Source: Mucilaginibacter sp. UR6-11 (lineage in GTDB: Bacteria > Bacteroidota > Bacteroidia > Sphingobacteriales > Sphingobacteriaceae). Taken from it: DNA of 64,000 nucleotides. Below the pieces are notes generated by a model, which ran no database searches, was not told the origin of the DNA, and was given only the letters and a program-made list of their open reading frames with translations. The translations under genes were made by a program, and so were the position numbers. Below, piece by piece: positions 43,688-52,762 of the stretch (position 1 is the stretch's first letter; each line of letters opens with the position of its first letter). Where the stretch lies: positions 186,001 through 250,000 of the forward strand of contig NZ_JAJIWO010000007.1 of assembly GCF_020880695.1 (NCBI RefSeq). Reading direction: 5' to 3'.

Positions 43688-46060
43688 ATGAAGAATACAA
43701 CCCTACTCTATCTATCAATTTTGTTTTTAAGCATTACCAATGCGTTTGCGCAACGCTACACCGCCATTAAGGGTAGGGTCTGCAGTGCAGACGGTAAGCC
43801 AGTTGAATCTGTAACCATTGGCATTACCAATACCAGCCTGGGTACTACAACCGATGCTGACGGACATTTTCAATTTAACAAAATTAAGTCAGGCACTTAC
43901 ACTGTTAAAGTCACTGCCATTGGTTTAATGCCTGAAGAAAAACTGGTTACAGTAACCGCAGGCACCATAGCCGTGCTTAATTTTACGCTGAAAGAAAACG
44001 CCAATCAATTAAATGAAGTGGCTATATCAGACACCAGGAAACGATATAAGGTTGATAACCCATCGCCGGGGCTGCGCCTGGGCGAACCGTTGTTACAGGT
44101 ACCGCAAAATATCCAGGTAGTAACCAGCGATCAATTAAAAGACCAGCAGGTGTTTAATATGCTTGAAGGTGCATCACGTAACGTTAGTGGCCTGGTTTTG
44201 CAGGATCATTGGGGAAACTATGCGCTCATTTATGGCCGTGGCGACCGGATAGCGTCCTTTAGAAACGGCATGAACATCGAAGCCACCTGGGGACCTTTAA
44301 ATGAAGATATGTCATTTGTTGACCGTATTGAATTTGTAAAAGGCCCGGCTGGTTTTATGTTGGCAAATGGTAATCCGTCTGGCTTTTACAACGTTGTTAC
44401 TAAAAAGCCCACCGGGTTAACCCGCCAGTCGTTTGATTTTACCACCGGCAGTTTTAACACTTACCGTGGCACTGCCGACCTGGACGGCAATATTACCAGC
44501 AACGGCAAACTACAGTATCGTTTAAATTTGATGGGCCAGATGGCAGAATCGTTCAGGCCTTGTGATTTTACCAACCGTTTTGACGTTGCACCTGTATTAC
44601 GTTACAAGTTTGACGATAAAAACACACTGACGGCCGAATACACGTACCAATTTCAGCGCATGAACGCTTTTGGTACAGCCTACCTTTTTTCAACTAAAGG
44701 TTATAAGGATCTTCCGCGCGATTTTACCAATGCACCGTCAAATACCCCGGCAGCAAACATTTATGACCATAGCGCTTATTTAACCTTTGAGCATAAGTTT
44801 AATGATAAATGGAAAGTTACCGCGCAGGGCGCCTACTTTAACTATAAACAAATTGGCTACAGCTATTGGATAAGCAGTATCAAAAATAACGGGGATATTG
44901 ATCGGAGCCTGGGCTTATGGGATGCCGTTAACCGTAATAAATTTGGCCAGGCTTTTGTTAATGGCGAGCTGCGCACCGGAGCCGTGATCCACCGGATATT
45001 GGGCGGCCTTGATATCGGCGATAAATATTATATAGCTGATTATAATCAATCAGGCTCTTTAGATCCGGTTACACCATTTAATATCTATCATCCGAACAAT
45101 GGTGCGGTAACCTTGCCCACATTTGACAGGGCAACCCCGCTTAGTGAGCGTGGTAAGAACACCATATCAACAGAAAAATATCAATCCGTTTATTTACAGG
45201 ATGAGCTGGGCTTTTTTAACCAGCAATTACGCCTTACGCTGGCCGGTCGGTTCACCCATGCCACTACACTCGATCCCTATTCGGGTTCAACCAATAACCG
45301 GCAGGTTACACCAAGGGTTGGCTTAAGCTATTCGGTAGATGACGCTACCTCTTTTTATGGTGTTTATGATCAGGCTTTTCTGCCGCAAAATGGCAATATT
45401 TTTGGCGGCGGTAAAGTTAAACCCGTCACGGGCAATAACCTTGAGTTAGGCATCAAACGCGATTGGTTCGGCGGCAAATGGAGCACCTCATTATCAGTTT
45501 ACCAAATACTAAAAAACAATCAACTGGTAGCCGATCCTGATAAACACGGCGACCCGTCCGCCAGCTATATGATCCAACTGGGCCAAACAAAAACCAGCGG
45601 CATTGAATTTGATGCCCGCGGCGAGATCATTACCGGCCTTAGCTTAATGGTTAACTATGCCTATACCAATTCTGAAATTTCAAAAGACACCGATCCTGCC
45701 AACATAGGTACACCGGTACCGGGTTTTGCCAAACATGTATCAAACGGCTGGTTAACTTACCGGTTACAACATGGCACCTTAAAAGGCGTGGGCCTTTCGG
45801 CCGGTTATATGTTACAGGTTGACCGTCGTCCGTGGAGCCTGAGCGGCCCGGCAGATATGCCAAACTATTTCCGTTTGGACGGCGGCGCATCTTACCAGCT
45901 AAAAAAATTCAGCCTGGCGCTTAACGTAAACAACCTGTTAGATGCCTACCTGATCTCGGGCGGACATGAAGACTATTTAAACGCAGCCGGCGGCACCGTT
46001 TACAACTGGCAGGCAGAGGCGCCGCGTAACTTCCGTTTAAGTTTGGGCTATAGATTTTAA
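43688..46060 (+). CDS. TonB-dependent siderophore-type receptor
   Basis: Outer-membrane receptor of 790 residues. Signal peptide about 1-21 (TNAFAQ). A carboxypeptidase-regulatory-like domain (about 24-110: IKGRVCSADGKPVESVTIGI) precedes the plug (about 125-245). The plug has VPQNIQVVTSDQLKDQQ and FVDRIEFVKGPAGFMLANG followed by NVVTKKP, typical of FhuE/FpvA-class receptors. The rest is a 22-strand barrel that ends in GYRF with terminal Phe. The adjoining PepSY gene and operator-rich promoter support ferric-siderophore uptake. The exact ligand is unknown. Confidence 0.92.
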   Translation: MKNTTLLYLSILFLSITNAFAQRYTAIKGRVCSADGKPVESVTIGITNTSLGTTTDADGHFQFNKIKSGTYTVKVTAIGLMPEEKLVTVTAGTIAVLNFTLKENANQLNEVAISDTRKRYKVDNPSPGLRLGEPLLQVPQNIQVVTSDQLKDQQVFNMLEGASRNVSGLVLQDHWGNYALIYGRGDRIASFRNGMNIEATWGPLNEDMSFVDRIEFVKGPAGFMLANGNPSGFYNVVTKKPTGLTRQSFDFTTGSFNTYRGTADLDGNITSNGKLQYRLNLMGQMAESFRPCDFTNRFDVAPVLRYKFDDKNTLTAEYTYQFQRMNAFGTAYLFSTKGYKDLPRDFTNAPSNTPAANIYDHSAYLTFEHKFNDKWKVTAQGAYFNYKQIGYSYWISSIKNNGDIDRSLGLWDAVNRNKFGQAFVNGELRTGAVIHRILGGLDIGDKYYIADYNQSGSLDPVTPFNIYHPNNGAVTLPTFDRATPLSERGKNTISTEKYQSVYLQDELGFFNQQLRLTLAGRFTHATTLDPYSGSTNNRQVTPRVGLSYSVDDATSFYGVYDQAFLPQNGNIFGGGKVKPVTGNNLELGIKRDWFGGKWSTSLSVYQILKNNQLVADPDKHGDPSASYMIQLGQTKTSGIEFDARGEIITGLSLMVNYAYTNSEISKDTDPANIGTPVPGFAKHVSNGWLTYRLQHGTLKGVGLSAGYMLQVDRRPWSLSGPADMPNYFRLDGGASYQLKKFSLALNVNNLLDAYLISGGHEDYLNAAGGTVYNWQAEAPRNFRLSLGYRF

Positions 46061-46062
46061 TT

Positions 46063-47220
46063 GTGGCCCGGTTAAAAAAAACCATTCTATTTATACATCG
46101 CTGGCTCGGATTTATATCCGGGCTGGTGGTTGTTATAGTGAGTATTACCGGTTGTTTATTTGTTTTTCAGGATGAGATACAGGACGCCTTGTACAGCTAT
46201 CGTAAGGTTAAGGTGCAGCATACACCCTATCTGTTACCGTCGCAATTAAAACAAATCGCCCTAAAACAATACCCAGTTGCCGAAACCGGTTTTGTTGCCT
46301 ATTATGGCGCGGACCGCCCTGCAATGGTAATGGTCACCGTACCTAAACTAGGCACGCGATATATATTTATCGACCCTTATAACGGCAGGCTTTTGCACGA
46401 TCAAAATGTGGGGCGTGACTTTTTTGTTATTGTGGAATATATACACCTTTATCTCCTGTTACCGCCTGCTATCGGCAGGCAGATAGTAGGCTGGAGCGTA
46501 ATTATTTTTGTGGTGCTGATGATAACCGGCATCATTCTATGGTGGCCCAAACGCAAAAGCGACCGTAAACGCAGCTTTACCATTAAATGGGCTGGCCGCT
46601 GGCGCCGGATAAATTATGACCTGCATAATGTTTTAGGGTTTTACGCCTGTAGTATCGCTGTAATTTTAGCTATAACCGGGCTTTCGATTGCTTTTGAATG
46701 GGTAAGCAAAGGCATTAAAAACACAGCGAACCTGGGTAAAATCTATGCGGCCGAAGAACAAATACCAGTATCTGATTCTATCAATAAGCCTGCTGTACCT
46801 ATAAATACATGGGATAAAAGTTTTCTATACGCGCAAAACAAATCGCCGCAGGCGCATATGTTTTTTATTTATACCGATAGTAAAAAAGAGGCAAGTACAG
46901 TAGAGGTGATCGCTTATTATCAGCCCATGCATTATTACAAAAGCGATTCGTATGAGTTTGATCAGTTTACGGCCAAACCTCTTAAAATATTAATGCATCA
47001 AAATAAAAGCCCTGGTTTAAAGATGAATAGCATGAACTATGACCTCCATGTAGGGCAGTTATTAGGGCTGACCGGTAAGATTATCGCTTTTTTAACCAGT
47101 TTGATCTGTGCCAGTTTACCTATAACCGGTTTTGTGATATGGTGGGGGAAACGCAAAAAATCCAAAGTAAAGGCTGTGGTTCATCGCCGGACACATAAAC
47201 AATTGATATTAAAGCCCTGA
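46063..47220 (+). CDS. PepSY-associated membrane protein (PiuB/ferric reductase-like)
   Basis: Starts with GTG at 46063, two bases after the receptor stop, so it is translationally linked to it. Membrane helices are predicted near 15-37, 145-165, 190-212 and 340-362, with large periplasmic PepSY loops between. The first helix block IHRWLGFISGLVVVIVSITG and the conserved DLHVGQLLGLTGKI carry the histidines often seen in this family. Such proteins accompany siderophore receptors and are thought to reduce ferric siderophores in the periplasm, using haem bound by the membrane histidines. That role is family inference. Confidence 0.88.
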   Translation: MARLKKTILFIHRWLGFISGLVVVIVSITGCLFVFQDEIQDALYSYRKVKVQHTPYLLPSQLKQIALKQYPVAETGFVAYYGADRPAMVMVTVPKLGTRYIFIDPYNGRLLHDQNVGRDFFVIVEYIHLYLLLPPAIGRQIVGWSVIIFVVLMITGIILWWPKRKSDRKRSFTIKWAGRWRRINYDLHNVLGFYACSIAVILAITGLSIAFEWVSKGIKNTANLGKIYAAEEQIPVSDSINKPAVPINTWDKSFLYAQNKSPQAHMFFIYTDSKKEASTVEVIAYYQPMHYYKSDSYEFDQFTAKPLKILMHQNKSPGLKMNSMNYDLHVGQLLGLTGKIIAFLTSLICASLPITGFVIWWGKRKKSKVKAVVHRRTHKQLILKP

Positions 47221-47243
47221 TGTACAATATAGCCCGGGAACGT

Positions 47244-48257
47244 TTACAAAAACTCAATCACCACGTCATCACCAACAGGGTGCCCGGTACAGGTCAGGAT
47301 CAGTCCATGCGCGAGGTCCAGATCGGTCAGCACATCATTAACCGCCATATCCACTTTACCGGTAATACATTTAGCTGTGCATGCCGAACACATACCTGCA
47401 CAGCAGCTATAAGGCAAGGCTATTTTGTTTTGCAGAGCCGCCTGCAATATCGTTTGGTTTTCGCCAACTACCAGGTCATATAGTTCATTATTAAAATGGA
47501 TGCGAATTTTTTGAGGCGGATAATTGATGTAACCCGCAGCTACCGGAACAGTATCGAGCACAAAATTTTCTTTGCGGATCCGGCTGCTTTCCAGTCCCAT
47601 GTACAATAGGGTAAGCCTTACCATGCGCATATAAGCAAATGGCCCGCAGAGATAAAATTTGGCCTTGTTTAGCTTAAAACGGATATTTTGTTTTACCAGT
47701 TGCTCAACAGTAATATTGTTTAACCGGTTACCTTCGCTGCTTAACAGGTTAATGATATTTAGCCTCCCTCCATGCCTGGCCTGCAACGAAACCAGGTCAG
47801 CAGCAAATAAAACAGATCCGCTATCCTGGTTACTATAAATCAGCGTTAAATAGCTATGCCCTTCGCGGTTAAGTATATATTTTAACTGCGAAAATACAGG
47901 GACTATCCCGCTGCCGGCAGCAAAAAAAACGATGTCTTTCCGGGCGTTAAAATCCGTAACAATAAATCTGCCGGCCGGCTCAATGGCATTGATTTGATCG
48001 CCCGGCCTTACTTTGGACAGCAGGAAGCGGGATATTTCGCCGTTGGTTATCCGCTTAACAGTTATGGCAAGCATTTCTTTATCAGGCGATGAACTTAATG
48101 AGTATGATCGCCTGATCTCCTCATTATGATGCGTAAAAACCAGTGTGATAAATTGCCCGGCCAGGTAATTAACCTTCCTGCCTGTGACCTCAGTAAAATA
48201 AAATGTGGCGGTGTCTGCGGTTTCCCACTTTATAGCCTCAACTTTTAACTGAAGCAT
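47244..48257 (-). CDS. Ferredoxin-NADP reductase-like protein with C-terminal 2Fe-2S domain (PaaE/HmpX-type)
   Basis: Soluble electron-transfer flavoprotein. FAD site: RRSYSLSS with Arg50 and Tyr52/Ser53. NAD(P) site: FFAAGSGIVPVFSQL. The C-terminal plant-type ferredoxin domain holds the 2Fe-2S cluster with Cys in YSCCAGMCSACTAKC (C-x4-C-x2-C) and a last Cys in LTCTG. The layout matches PaaE-like and HmpX-like reductases. It is convergent with the PepSY gene (23 bp apart) and follows the quinone oxidoreductase-like gene by 5 bp. It could feed electrons to iron release or to a hydroxylase; no hydroxylase gene is nearby. Confidence 0.9.
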   Translation of the reverse strand: MLQLKVEAIKWETADTATFYFTEVTGRKVNYLAGQFITLVFTHHNEEIRRSYSLSSSPDKEMLAITVKRITNGEISRFLLSKVRPGDQINAIEPAGRFIVTDFNARKDIVFFAAGSGIVPVFSQLKYILNREGHSYLTLIYSNQDSGSVLFAADLVSLQARHGGRLNIINLLSSEGNRLNNITVEQLVKQNIRFKLNKAKFYLCGPFAYMRMVRLTLLYMGLESSRIRKENFVLDTVPVAAGYINYPPQKIRIHFNNELYDLVVGENQTILQAALQNKIALPYSCCAGMCSACTAKCITGKVDMAVNDVLTDLDLAHGLILTCTGHPVGDDVVIEFL

Positions 48258-48262
48258 ACCTA

Positions 48263-49264
48263 TCAGGCTTTAAGAACCAATTTGCCAAATTGGGTCGCGG
48301 CAGCCATTTTTTCAATGGCCTTTGCTGCATCCTCCAGCGCGAAAACTTCGTCAATTACCGGGATGATCTGATGCGCGGTCATAAAAGCGATCATATTTTT
48401 AAAATCTGTTGCGTTGCCCATCGTCGTGCCTAAAAGCTGTAACTGTTTCCAGAATACTTTTCGGCCATTAATAGCGGGTATATCGCCCGCTGTGCCGCCA
48501 AAAAATACTATTCGTCCGCCGGGGTTACATAGATCCGGGAATTTAGCAAACCCTTCGCCAAGGGCGCTGTCAATTATCACATCAAAGCCTCCTGCCATAT
48601 GCTTTAGCTCTTCGGCCCAATCCTGCGCTTTATAGTTTACGCCAGCCAACGCACCCAGCCGACGCGCCATCTCAATCTTTTCGCCTGTGCCTGACGTTAC
48701 AAATACCCTGCAACCGGCAGCTACAGCCCATTGTAGGGCAAAAGCACCGGTACCACCGCCAACACCGCTGATTAGTACGGTATCACCTTTTTTTGCTTTG
48801 CCTTTGGTAAACAACGCCCGGTAAGCCGTTACCCCGGCCAGGGGGATGGCTGCTGCCTGCTCCCAGGTTAAATAAGCCGGCTTATCATATAAGCATTCGG
48901 CGCGGGTTTTAACATATTCTGCAAACGTGCCATCGTCCGGCAGGCCAAGTATTTTAAAATCTTTTCCCTGATAGTCTTCATTCTCGCCCCAGTTACCGGC
49001 CGGATGGATAATTACTTCTTTACCAAGCCAGGAAGCATCAACACCTTCGCCCGTTTCGGCAACAGTGCCTGCACCGTCTGATCCTAATATAACCGGATAT
49101 TTCAAGCCGGCATATTTACCAATGGTTATCCAGTAATCGCGGCGGTTTAAGGCCGCTGCTTTTATTTTCACTAAAACTTCGCCCGCGGCAAGGGTGGGGG
49201 TTTCAACCTCTTTCCAAATTATGGGCTTATCAGGGGCTTCAAGTACGTTGGCTTTCATGGGCAT
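48263..49264 (-). CDS. Zinc-independent MDR family oxidoreductase (quinone oxidoreductase-like)
   Basis: Medium-chain dehydrogenase/reductase of 333 residues. The N-terminal GroES-like domain (NRRDYWITIGKYAGLKYPVILGSDGAGTVAETG) lacks the Cys ligands of catalytic and structural zinc, which points to an NADPH:quinone oxidoreductase or enoyl reductase type. The Rossmann motif is VLISGVGGGTGAFALQWAVAAG. Start may be ATG 49264 or the next ATG two codons later. It is 5 bp upstream of the ferredoxin-reductase gene and probably coexpressed with it. Confidence 0.86.
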   Translation of the reverse strand: MPMKANVLEAPDKPIIWKEVETPTLAAGEVLVKIKAAALNRRDYWITIGKYAGLKYPVILGSDGAGTVAETGEGVDASWLGKEVIIHPAGNWGENEDYQGKDFKILGLPDDGTFAEYVKTRAECLYDKPAYLTWEQAAAIPLAGVTAYRALFTKGKAKKGDTVLISGVGGGTGAFALQWAVAAGCRVFVTSGTGEKIEMARRLGALAGVNYKAQDWAEELKHMAGGFDVIIDSALGEGFAKFPDLCNPGGRIVFFGGTAGDIPAINGRKVFWKQLQLLGTTMGNATDFKNMIAFMTAHQIIPVIDEVFALEDAAKAIEKMAAATQFGKLVLKA

Positions 49265-49332
49265 GATTTATTGCAGCTGTTATTGCAACCGGATACAAGC
49301 TTGCAATGACAACACGTATGTGGTTAAACAAA

Positions 49333-49360
49333 AAAAGGCAGCACATGATTGCTGCCTTTT
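49333..49360 (-). terminator. Terminator of the superoxide dismutase gene
   Basis: AAAAGGCAGCA/TGCTGCCTTTT 11-bp stem, then T-rich on the minus strand. Lies 22 bases after the sod stop codon. Confidence 0.9.
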
Positions 49361-49381
49361 TAAATTAGTTTTATTTTTTTA

Positions 49382-49993
49382 TTATGCTATTGCTTTAGCG
49401 TATAACTCAGAAACATGCGCCCAGTTGATCACGTTCCAGATAGCCGTCAGATAATCCGGGCGACGGTTTTGATATTTTAAGTAGTAAGCATGTTCCCAAA
49501 CATCAACACCCAAAATTGGCGTGCCTTTTACTTCGGCAATATCCATTAAAGGGTTGTCCTGATTTGGAGTTGAAGTTATTGCTAATTTCTTATCTGCAGT
49601 AACAATTAACCATGCCCAGCCTGAACCAAAACGGGTAGCACCTGCTTCTGATAATTTTGTTTTAAACTCGGCAAATGATCCGAATGTGCTTTTGATGGCT
49701 TCATCCAAAGCACCGGTTGGCTCACCGCCCCCATTTGGAGAAAGCAACGTCCAGAACAACGTATGGTTATAATGACCACCGCCATTGTTACGCACGGCAG
49801 GCGGAAATTTTGAAATATTTTTTATGATCTCATCAATGCTGCTTTCAGCCTCCGGCTTACCTTCTAACGCTTTATTAAGGTTAGTAACATAAGCCTGGTG
49901 GTGTTTGCCATGGTGAATTTCCATGGTAAGTTTATCAATGTGCGGTTCTAATGCGTCGGTAGCATAAGGTAACGCCGGTAGTGTAAAGGCCAT
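49382..49993 (-). CDS. sodB: Superoxide dismutase (Fe/Mn type)
   Basis: Cytoplasmic dismutase of 203 residues. Metal ligands are His27 in [13 protein letters not shown], a second His in [13 protein letters not shown], and Asp and His in [16 protein letters not shown]. The family signature DVWEHAYY is intact. Residues that separate Fe from Mn or cambialistic enzymes cannot be settled by eye, so sodA is an equally valid name. It is monocistronic, with a -7 element 33 bases upstream of the ATG and a strong terminator. Confidence 0.95.
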   Translation of the reverse strand: MAFTLPALPYATDALEPHIDKLTMEIHHGKHHQAYVTNLNKALEGKPEAESSIDEIIKNISKFPPAVRNNGGGHYNHTLFWTLLSPNGGGEPTGALDEAIKSTFGSFAEFKTKLSEAGATRFGSGWAWLIVTADKKLAITSTPNQDNPLMDIAEVKGTPILGVDVWEHAYYLKYQNRRPDYLTAIWNVINWAHVSELYAKAIA

Positions 49994-50025
49994 ATTTTTT
50001 ATTTTAAAGTTTAATGATTGTGTAG

Positions 50026-50033
50026 CAAATATA
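50026..50033 (-). promoter_or_regulatory. -7 promoter element (TATATTTG) for the sod gene
   Basis: Exact TAnnTTTG match on the minus strand, 32 bases before the ATG. -33 box not evident. Confidence 0.5.
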
Positions 50034-50134
50034 AGGTGTGAATGTGATTTTTGTTCTAATTTAATGTCACAAAATATATTCTTTATTTACGCCCTTGCGC
50101 ATAATAAGCGCCAGACAAAAAAAGGATCAACCCT

Positions 50135-50602
50135 TTAGCGCTTCTTTTTAAAAAAGCTCCTTACCAGCTCGGCACACTCATTTTCATTTATCCCGCCGGT
50201 TATAATTGTCTTGGGATGAGTGATTTTTTGATTCAATCGCCCAAAGCCAAGTCTGGTATCATAAGCCCCAAAAACGATCTTCCCCAGCTGGAACCAGTAA
50301 GATGCTCCTGCACACATTACGCAAGGCTCCAAAGTAACATATAAGGTGCAGTCTTTTAAATATTTACCCCCCATGAAGTTAGCGGCAGCTGTAAGCGCCT
50401 GCATTTCGGCATGAGCGGATACATCATTTAACCGCTCGGTTAAGTTATGCCCGCGGCCAATGATCTTGCCCTGGCAGGTAACTATCGCACCTATTGGTAT
50501 CTCATCTTCGGCCAGGGCCAGTTTGGCTTCCTTAAGTGCCTCGTTCATAAAAAAATCATCAGGCGACAGTGAGGGTTCATCCCCAAAACTTACATATCTC
50601 AT
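50135..50602 (-). CDS. tadA: tRNA adenosine deaminase-like nucleoside deaminase
   Basis: Zinc deaminase that converts wobble adenosine 34 to inosine in tRNA-Arg, or a related nucleoside/nucleobase deaminase. Catalytic motif HAEMQAL (His64, Glu66) and zinc cysteines in EPCVMCAGA (Cys94, Cys97). The protein has an N-terminal extension of about 18 residues before MNEALKEA. The single-domain length of 155 residues matches TadA. Its start overlaps the stop of the upstream tRNA-binding protein gene by one base, so the two form an RNA-related pair. Confidence 0.9.
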   Translation of the reverse strand: MRYVSFGDEPSLSPDDFFMNEALKEAKLALAEDEIPIGAIVTCQGKIIGRGHNLTERLNDVSAHAEMQALTAAANFMGGKYLKDCTLYVTLEPCVMCAGASYWFQLGKIVFGAYDTRLGFGRLNQKITHPKTIITGGINENECAELVRSFFKKKR

Positions 50603-50937
50603 TATACCAGTTTACTGCCGTTAGGCACATGCTTATCAACCCGGGTTAAAACTATATCGCCATTTTCATCAGCAAAACCTGTAACCAAAAACTCAGACAT
50701 AAAATTGGCGATTTGCTTTTTAGGAAAATTTACCACACCCACTATCTGGCTGCCCGGCAGTTCCTCTTTAGTATAATGCCTGGTAATTTGCGCGCTCGAC
50801 CATTTGATACCCAAATCGCCAAAATCAACTTTAAGTTTATAAGCCGGCTTACGGGCCCCGGGAAAGTCGGCTACCTCTAATACGGTTCCCACCCTCAATT
50901 CAACTTTTTCAAAATCGTTCCAAGAGATGGTTTCCAT
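50602..50937 (-). CDS. tRNA-binding domain protein (CsaA-like)
   Basis: 111-residue OB-fold tRNA-binding protein. ELRVGTVLEVADFPGARKPAYKLKVDFG is the N-terminal half of the EMAPII/MetRS-C-like fold, and SQIVGVVNFPKKQIANFMSEFLV the second half. The family includes CsaA and YgjH, proposed chaperones or tRNA-binding dimers. It overlaps tadA by one base and has an exact -7 element 22 bases upstream. Confidence 0.88.
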   Translation of the reverse strand: METISWNDFEKVELRVGTVLEVADFPGARKPAYKLKVDFGDLGIKWSSAQITRHYTKEELPGSQIVGVVNFPKKQIANFMSEFLVTGFADENGDIVLTRVDKHVPNGSKLV

Positions 50938-50959
50938 AGCGTTTTTGGGTTTAACTGCA

Positions 50960-50967
50960 CAAATATA
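50960..50967 (-). promoter_or_regulatory. -7 promoter element (TATATTTG) for the csaA-tadA pair
   Basis: Exact TAnnTTTG match on the minus strand, 22 bases before the ATG of the tRNA-binding protein gene. Confidence 0.5.
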
Positions 50968-51062
50968 ATTTATTTAAAATACTGTCATAAACCGTGCACA
51001 AAATACGATGGAACCTTTTGATATCCATTATCGTATAAAGCAATGTCATAATTAATTTAAAT

Positions 51063-51464
51063 ATGCGAATCAGCCCTAAGCCGTTACTTGTAGTCTCTCA
51101 AAACGCTACAAATATTAACATTTCTGCAAAAAAAAACGCGATCTGTATAGTCGAACGTAACCGGATTTTCCCGTCAATACATGAACTACAACCTGACGGT
51201 ATAATATTGGATCATGATTACCTGGGTACTGATGCCGAAAAGATATTGCGCCGCATCACATCAAATCCGTTTTACAGCAAAATAAAAATTTATTGCTATA
51301 AATCACGCCCCCATACTAAAGTTGATGGTTTGTTAGCCGCACTTGGTGTTCAGCAATTTATTTATGCCGAAACCATACAACAACCCAAAGGCACCATTAC
51401 CGGCAAACTGCTTAACTACGTTATGGAAACCGTGGTGGCAACCACGCTGGCTGATGCGGGTTAA
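51063..51464 (+). CDS. Orphan receiver-like protein, function unknown
   Basis: 133 residues with the alternating beta/alpha pattern of a receiver domain. LQPDGIILDHDYLGTDAEKIL resembles the phospho-acceptor strand, with Asp50 in the right place. The N-terminal acidic pair is absent (LLVVSQNATN instead of a DD motif), and the conserved Thr/Lys switch is altered (IYCYKSRP). I read it as a degenerate receiver that may not be phosphorylated or may work as a protein-interaction module. It ends exactly at 51464, next to the serS stop codon at 51465, with no spacer. Confidence 0.55.
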   Translation: MRISPKPLLVVSQNATNINISAKKNAICIVERNRIFPSIHELQPDGIILDHDYLGTDAEKILRRITSNPFYSKIKIYCYKSRPHTKVDGLLAALGVQQFIYAETIQQPKGTITGKLLNYVMETVVATTLADAG

Positions 51465-52736
51465 TTAGTCTATCCACTCAAACTTTGTATAAGGCACCAA
51501 TACTTCGGGTACCTTAATTCCTCTTTCTGTCTGGTTGTTCTCCAGCAAAGTTGCCACTATTCGCGGTAAAGCCAGGGCGCTTCCATTTAATGTATGAGCC
51601 AATTGTGTTTTACCCTCGGCATTGCGGAAGCGTAATTTTAAACGGTTGCTTTGATAAGTTTCAAAGTTTGACACCGACGATACCTCCAGCCAGCGTTGTT
51701 GCGCGGCGCTCCAGGTTTCCATATCATAAGTTAGCGCAGCCGTAAAGCCCATATCGCCACCGCAAAGGCGCAATAGCCGGTAAGGTAAACCTAATTTTTG
51801 CAACAGGCCTTGTACATGCAGGCTCATTTGCTCCAACACCCCGTATGATGTGTCGGGGTTAACTACCTGTACTATCTCAACCTTATCAAACTGGTGCAAA
51901 CGGTTCAAGCCACGCACATGTGCGCCGTATGAGCCCGCTTCACGACGAAAGCAGGGTGTGTGCCCGCAGTTTTTTACCGGCAGCTCATCCGCTTTTAAAA
52001 TCATATCGCGGTACAGGTTGGTAATCGGCACTTCAGCGGTAGGTATCAGGTATAAGTTATCCTCGTTGACAAAATACATCTGGCCTTCTTTATCAGGCAA
52101 CTGGCCAGTACCAAATCCTGACGCTTCGTTAACCATCAGCGGTACGCTAACCTCGTTATAACCTGCTTTTTCGGCTTCGTCAATAAAAAAATTGATTAAC
52201 GCACGTTGCAGTTTAGCGCCCTTGTTAGTATAAACCGGGAAACCCGCGCCCGTAATTTTAACGCCTAATTCAAAGTCGATCAGCTTATACTTAGCGGCAA
52301 GCTCCCAATGCGGCAAAGCGTTGACCGACAATGTTGGCAGGACGCCGTTTTGAAGCACTATTTCATTTTCCTCGGGTGTTGTTCCTTTTGGAACCGATGA
52401 ATGTGGCAGGTTAGGCAGCAAAACCAGTTTTTGATAAAGGCTATCTTCAATTATAGCCAGTTCTTCGTTGTACTTTTTAATGTCCTCTTTCCAAACGCCG
52501 GTTTTGCTTTTAATGGCTTCGGCTTCATCTTTCTTGCCGTTACGCATTAACTCGCCGATTTGTTTGGCTGCCGTGTTAGCCTCTGCGGAAGTATTATCCA
52601 ATTTTACCTGAGTTTGACGGCGGGTATCATCCAAACGGATAATTTCGTCGACCAAATCAGGTTGTTTAAAATTTTTTACGGCCAAACGTTCTAAAACCTG
52701 TTCCCTGTTATCGCGGATATAACTAACTTGCAGCAT
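51465..52736 (-). CDS. serS: Serine-tRNA ligase
   Basis: Class II aminoacyl-tRNA synthetase that charges tRNA-Ser (and tRNA-Sec where present). ATG 52736 (MLQVSYIRDN) matches the typical SerRS N terminus; an in-frame TTG 18 bases earlier is rejected. The N-terminal coiled coil spans about 25-110. The catalytic core has the TAEVPITNLYRD segment, motif 2 (CFRREAGSYGAHVRGLNRLHQF) and motif 3 (LNGSALALPRIVATLLENNQ). The C-terminal end, VLVPYTKFEWID, is normal. The 423-residue length fits. The promoter element and the TGAGTTA hairpin lie directly upstream. Confidence 0.97.
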   Translation of the reverse strand: MLQVSYIRDNREQVLERLAVKNFKQPDLVDEIIRLDDTRRQTQVKLDNTSAEANTAAKQIGELMRNGKKDEAEAIKSKTGVWKEDIKKYNEELAIIEDSLYQKLVLLPNLPHSSVPKGTTPEENEIVLQNGVLPTLSVNALPHWELAAKYKLIDFELGVKITGAGFPVYTNKGAKLQRALINFFIDEAEKAGYNEVSVPLMVNEASGFGTGQLPDKEGQMYFVNEDNLYLIPTAEVPITNLYRDMILKADELPVKNCGHTPCFRREAGSYGAHVRGLNRLHQFDKVEIVQVVNPDTSYGVLEQMSLHVQGLLQKLGLPYRLLRLCGGDMGFTAALTYDMETWSAAQQRWLEVSSVSNFETYQSNRLKLRFRNAEGKTQLAHTLNGSALALPRIVATLLENNQTERGIKVPEVLVPYTKFEWID

Positions 52737-52751
52737 ATTTTTAATTTTCGA

Positions 52752-52759
52752 CAAAGATA
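52752..52759 (-). promoter_or_regulatory. -7 promoter element (TATCTTTG) for serS
   Basis: Exact TAnnTTTG match, 15 bases before the serS ATG. The TGAGTTA hairpin starts four bases further upstream and occupies the -33 zone. Confidence 0.5.
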
Positions 52760-52762
52760 TGA

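Noticed and set aside
47220..47483. 87-residue plus-strand frame starting at the PepSY stop
   Set aside because: It is antisense to the 2Fe-2S domain of the convergent reductase, whose cysteine pattern is certain.
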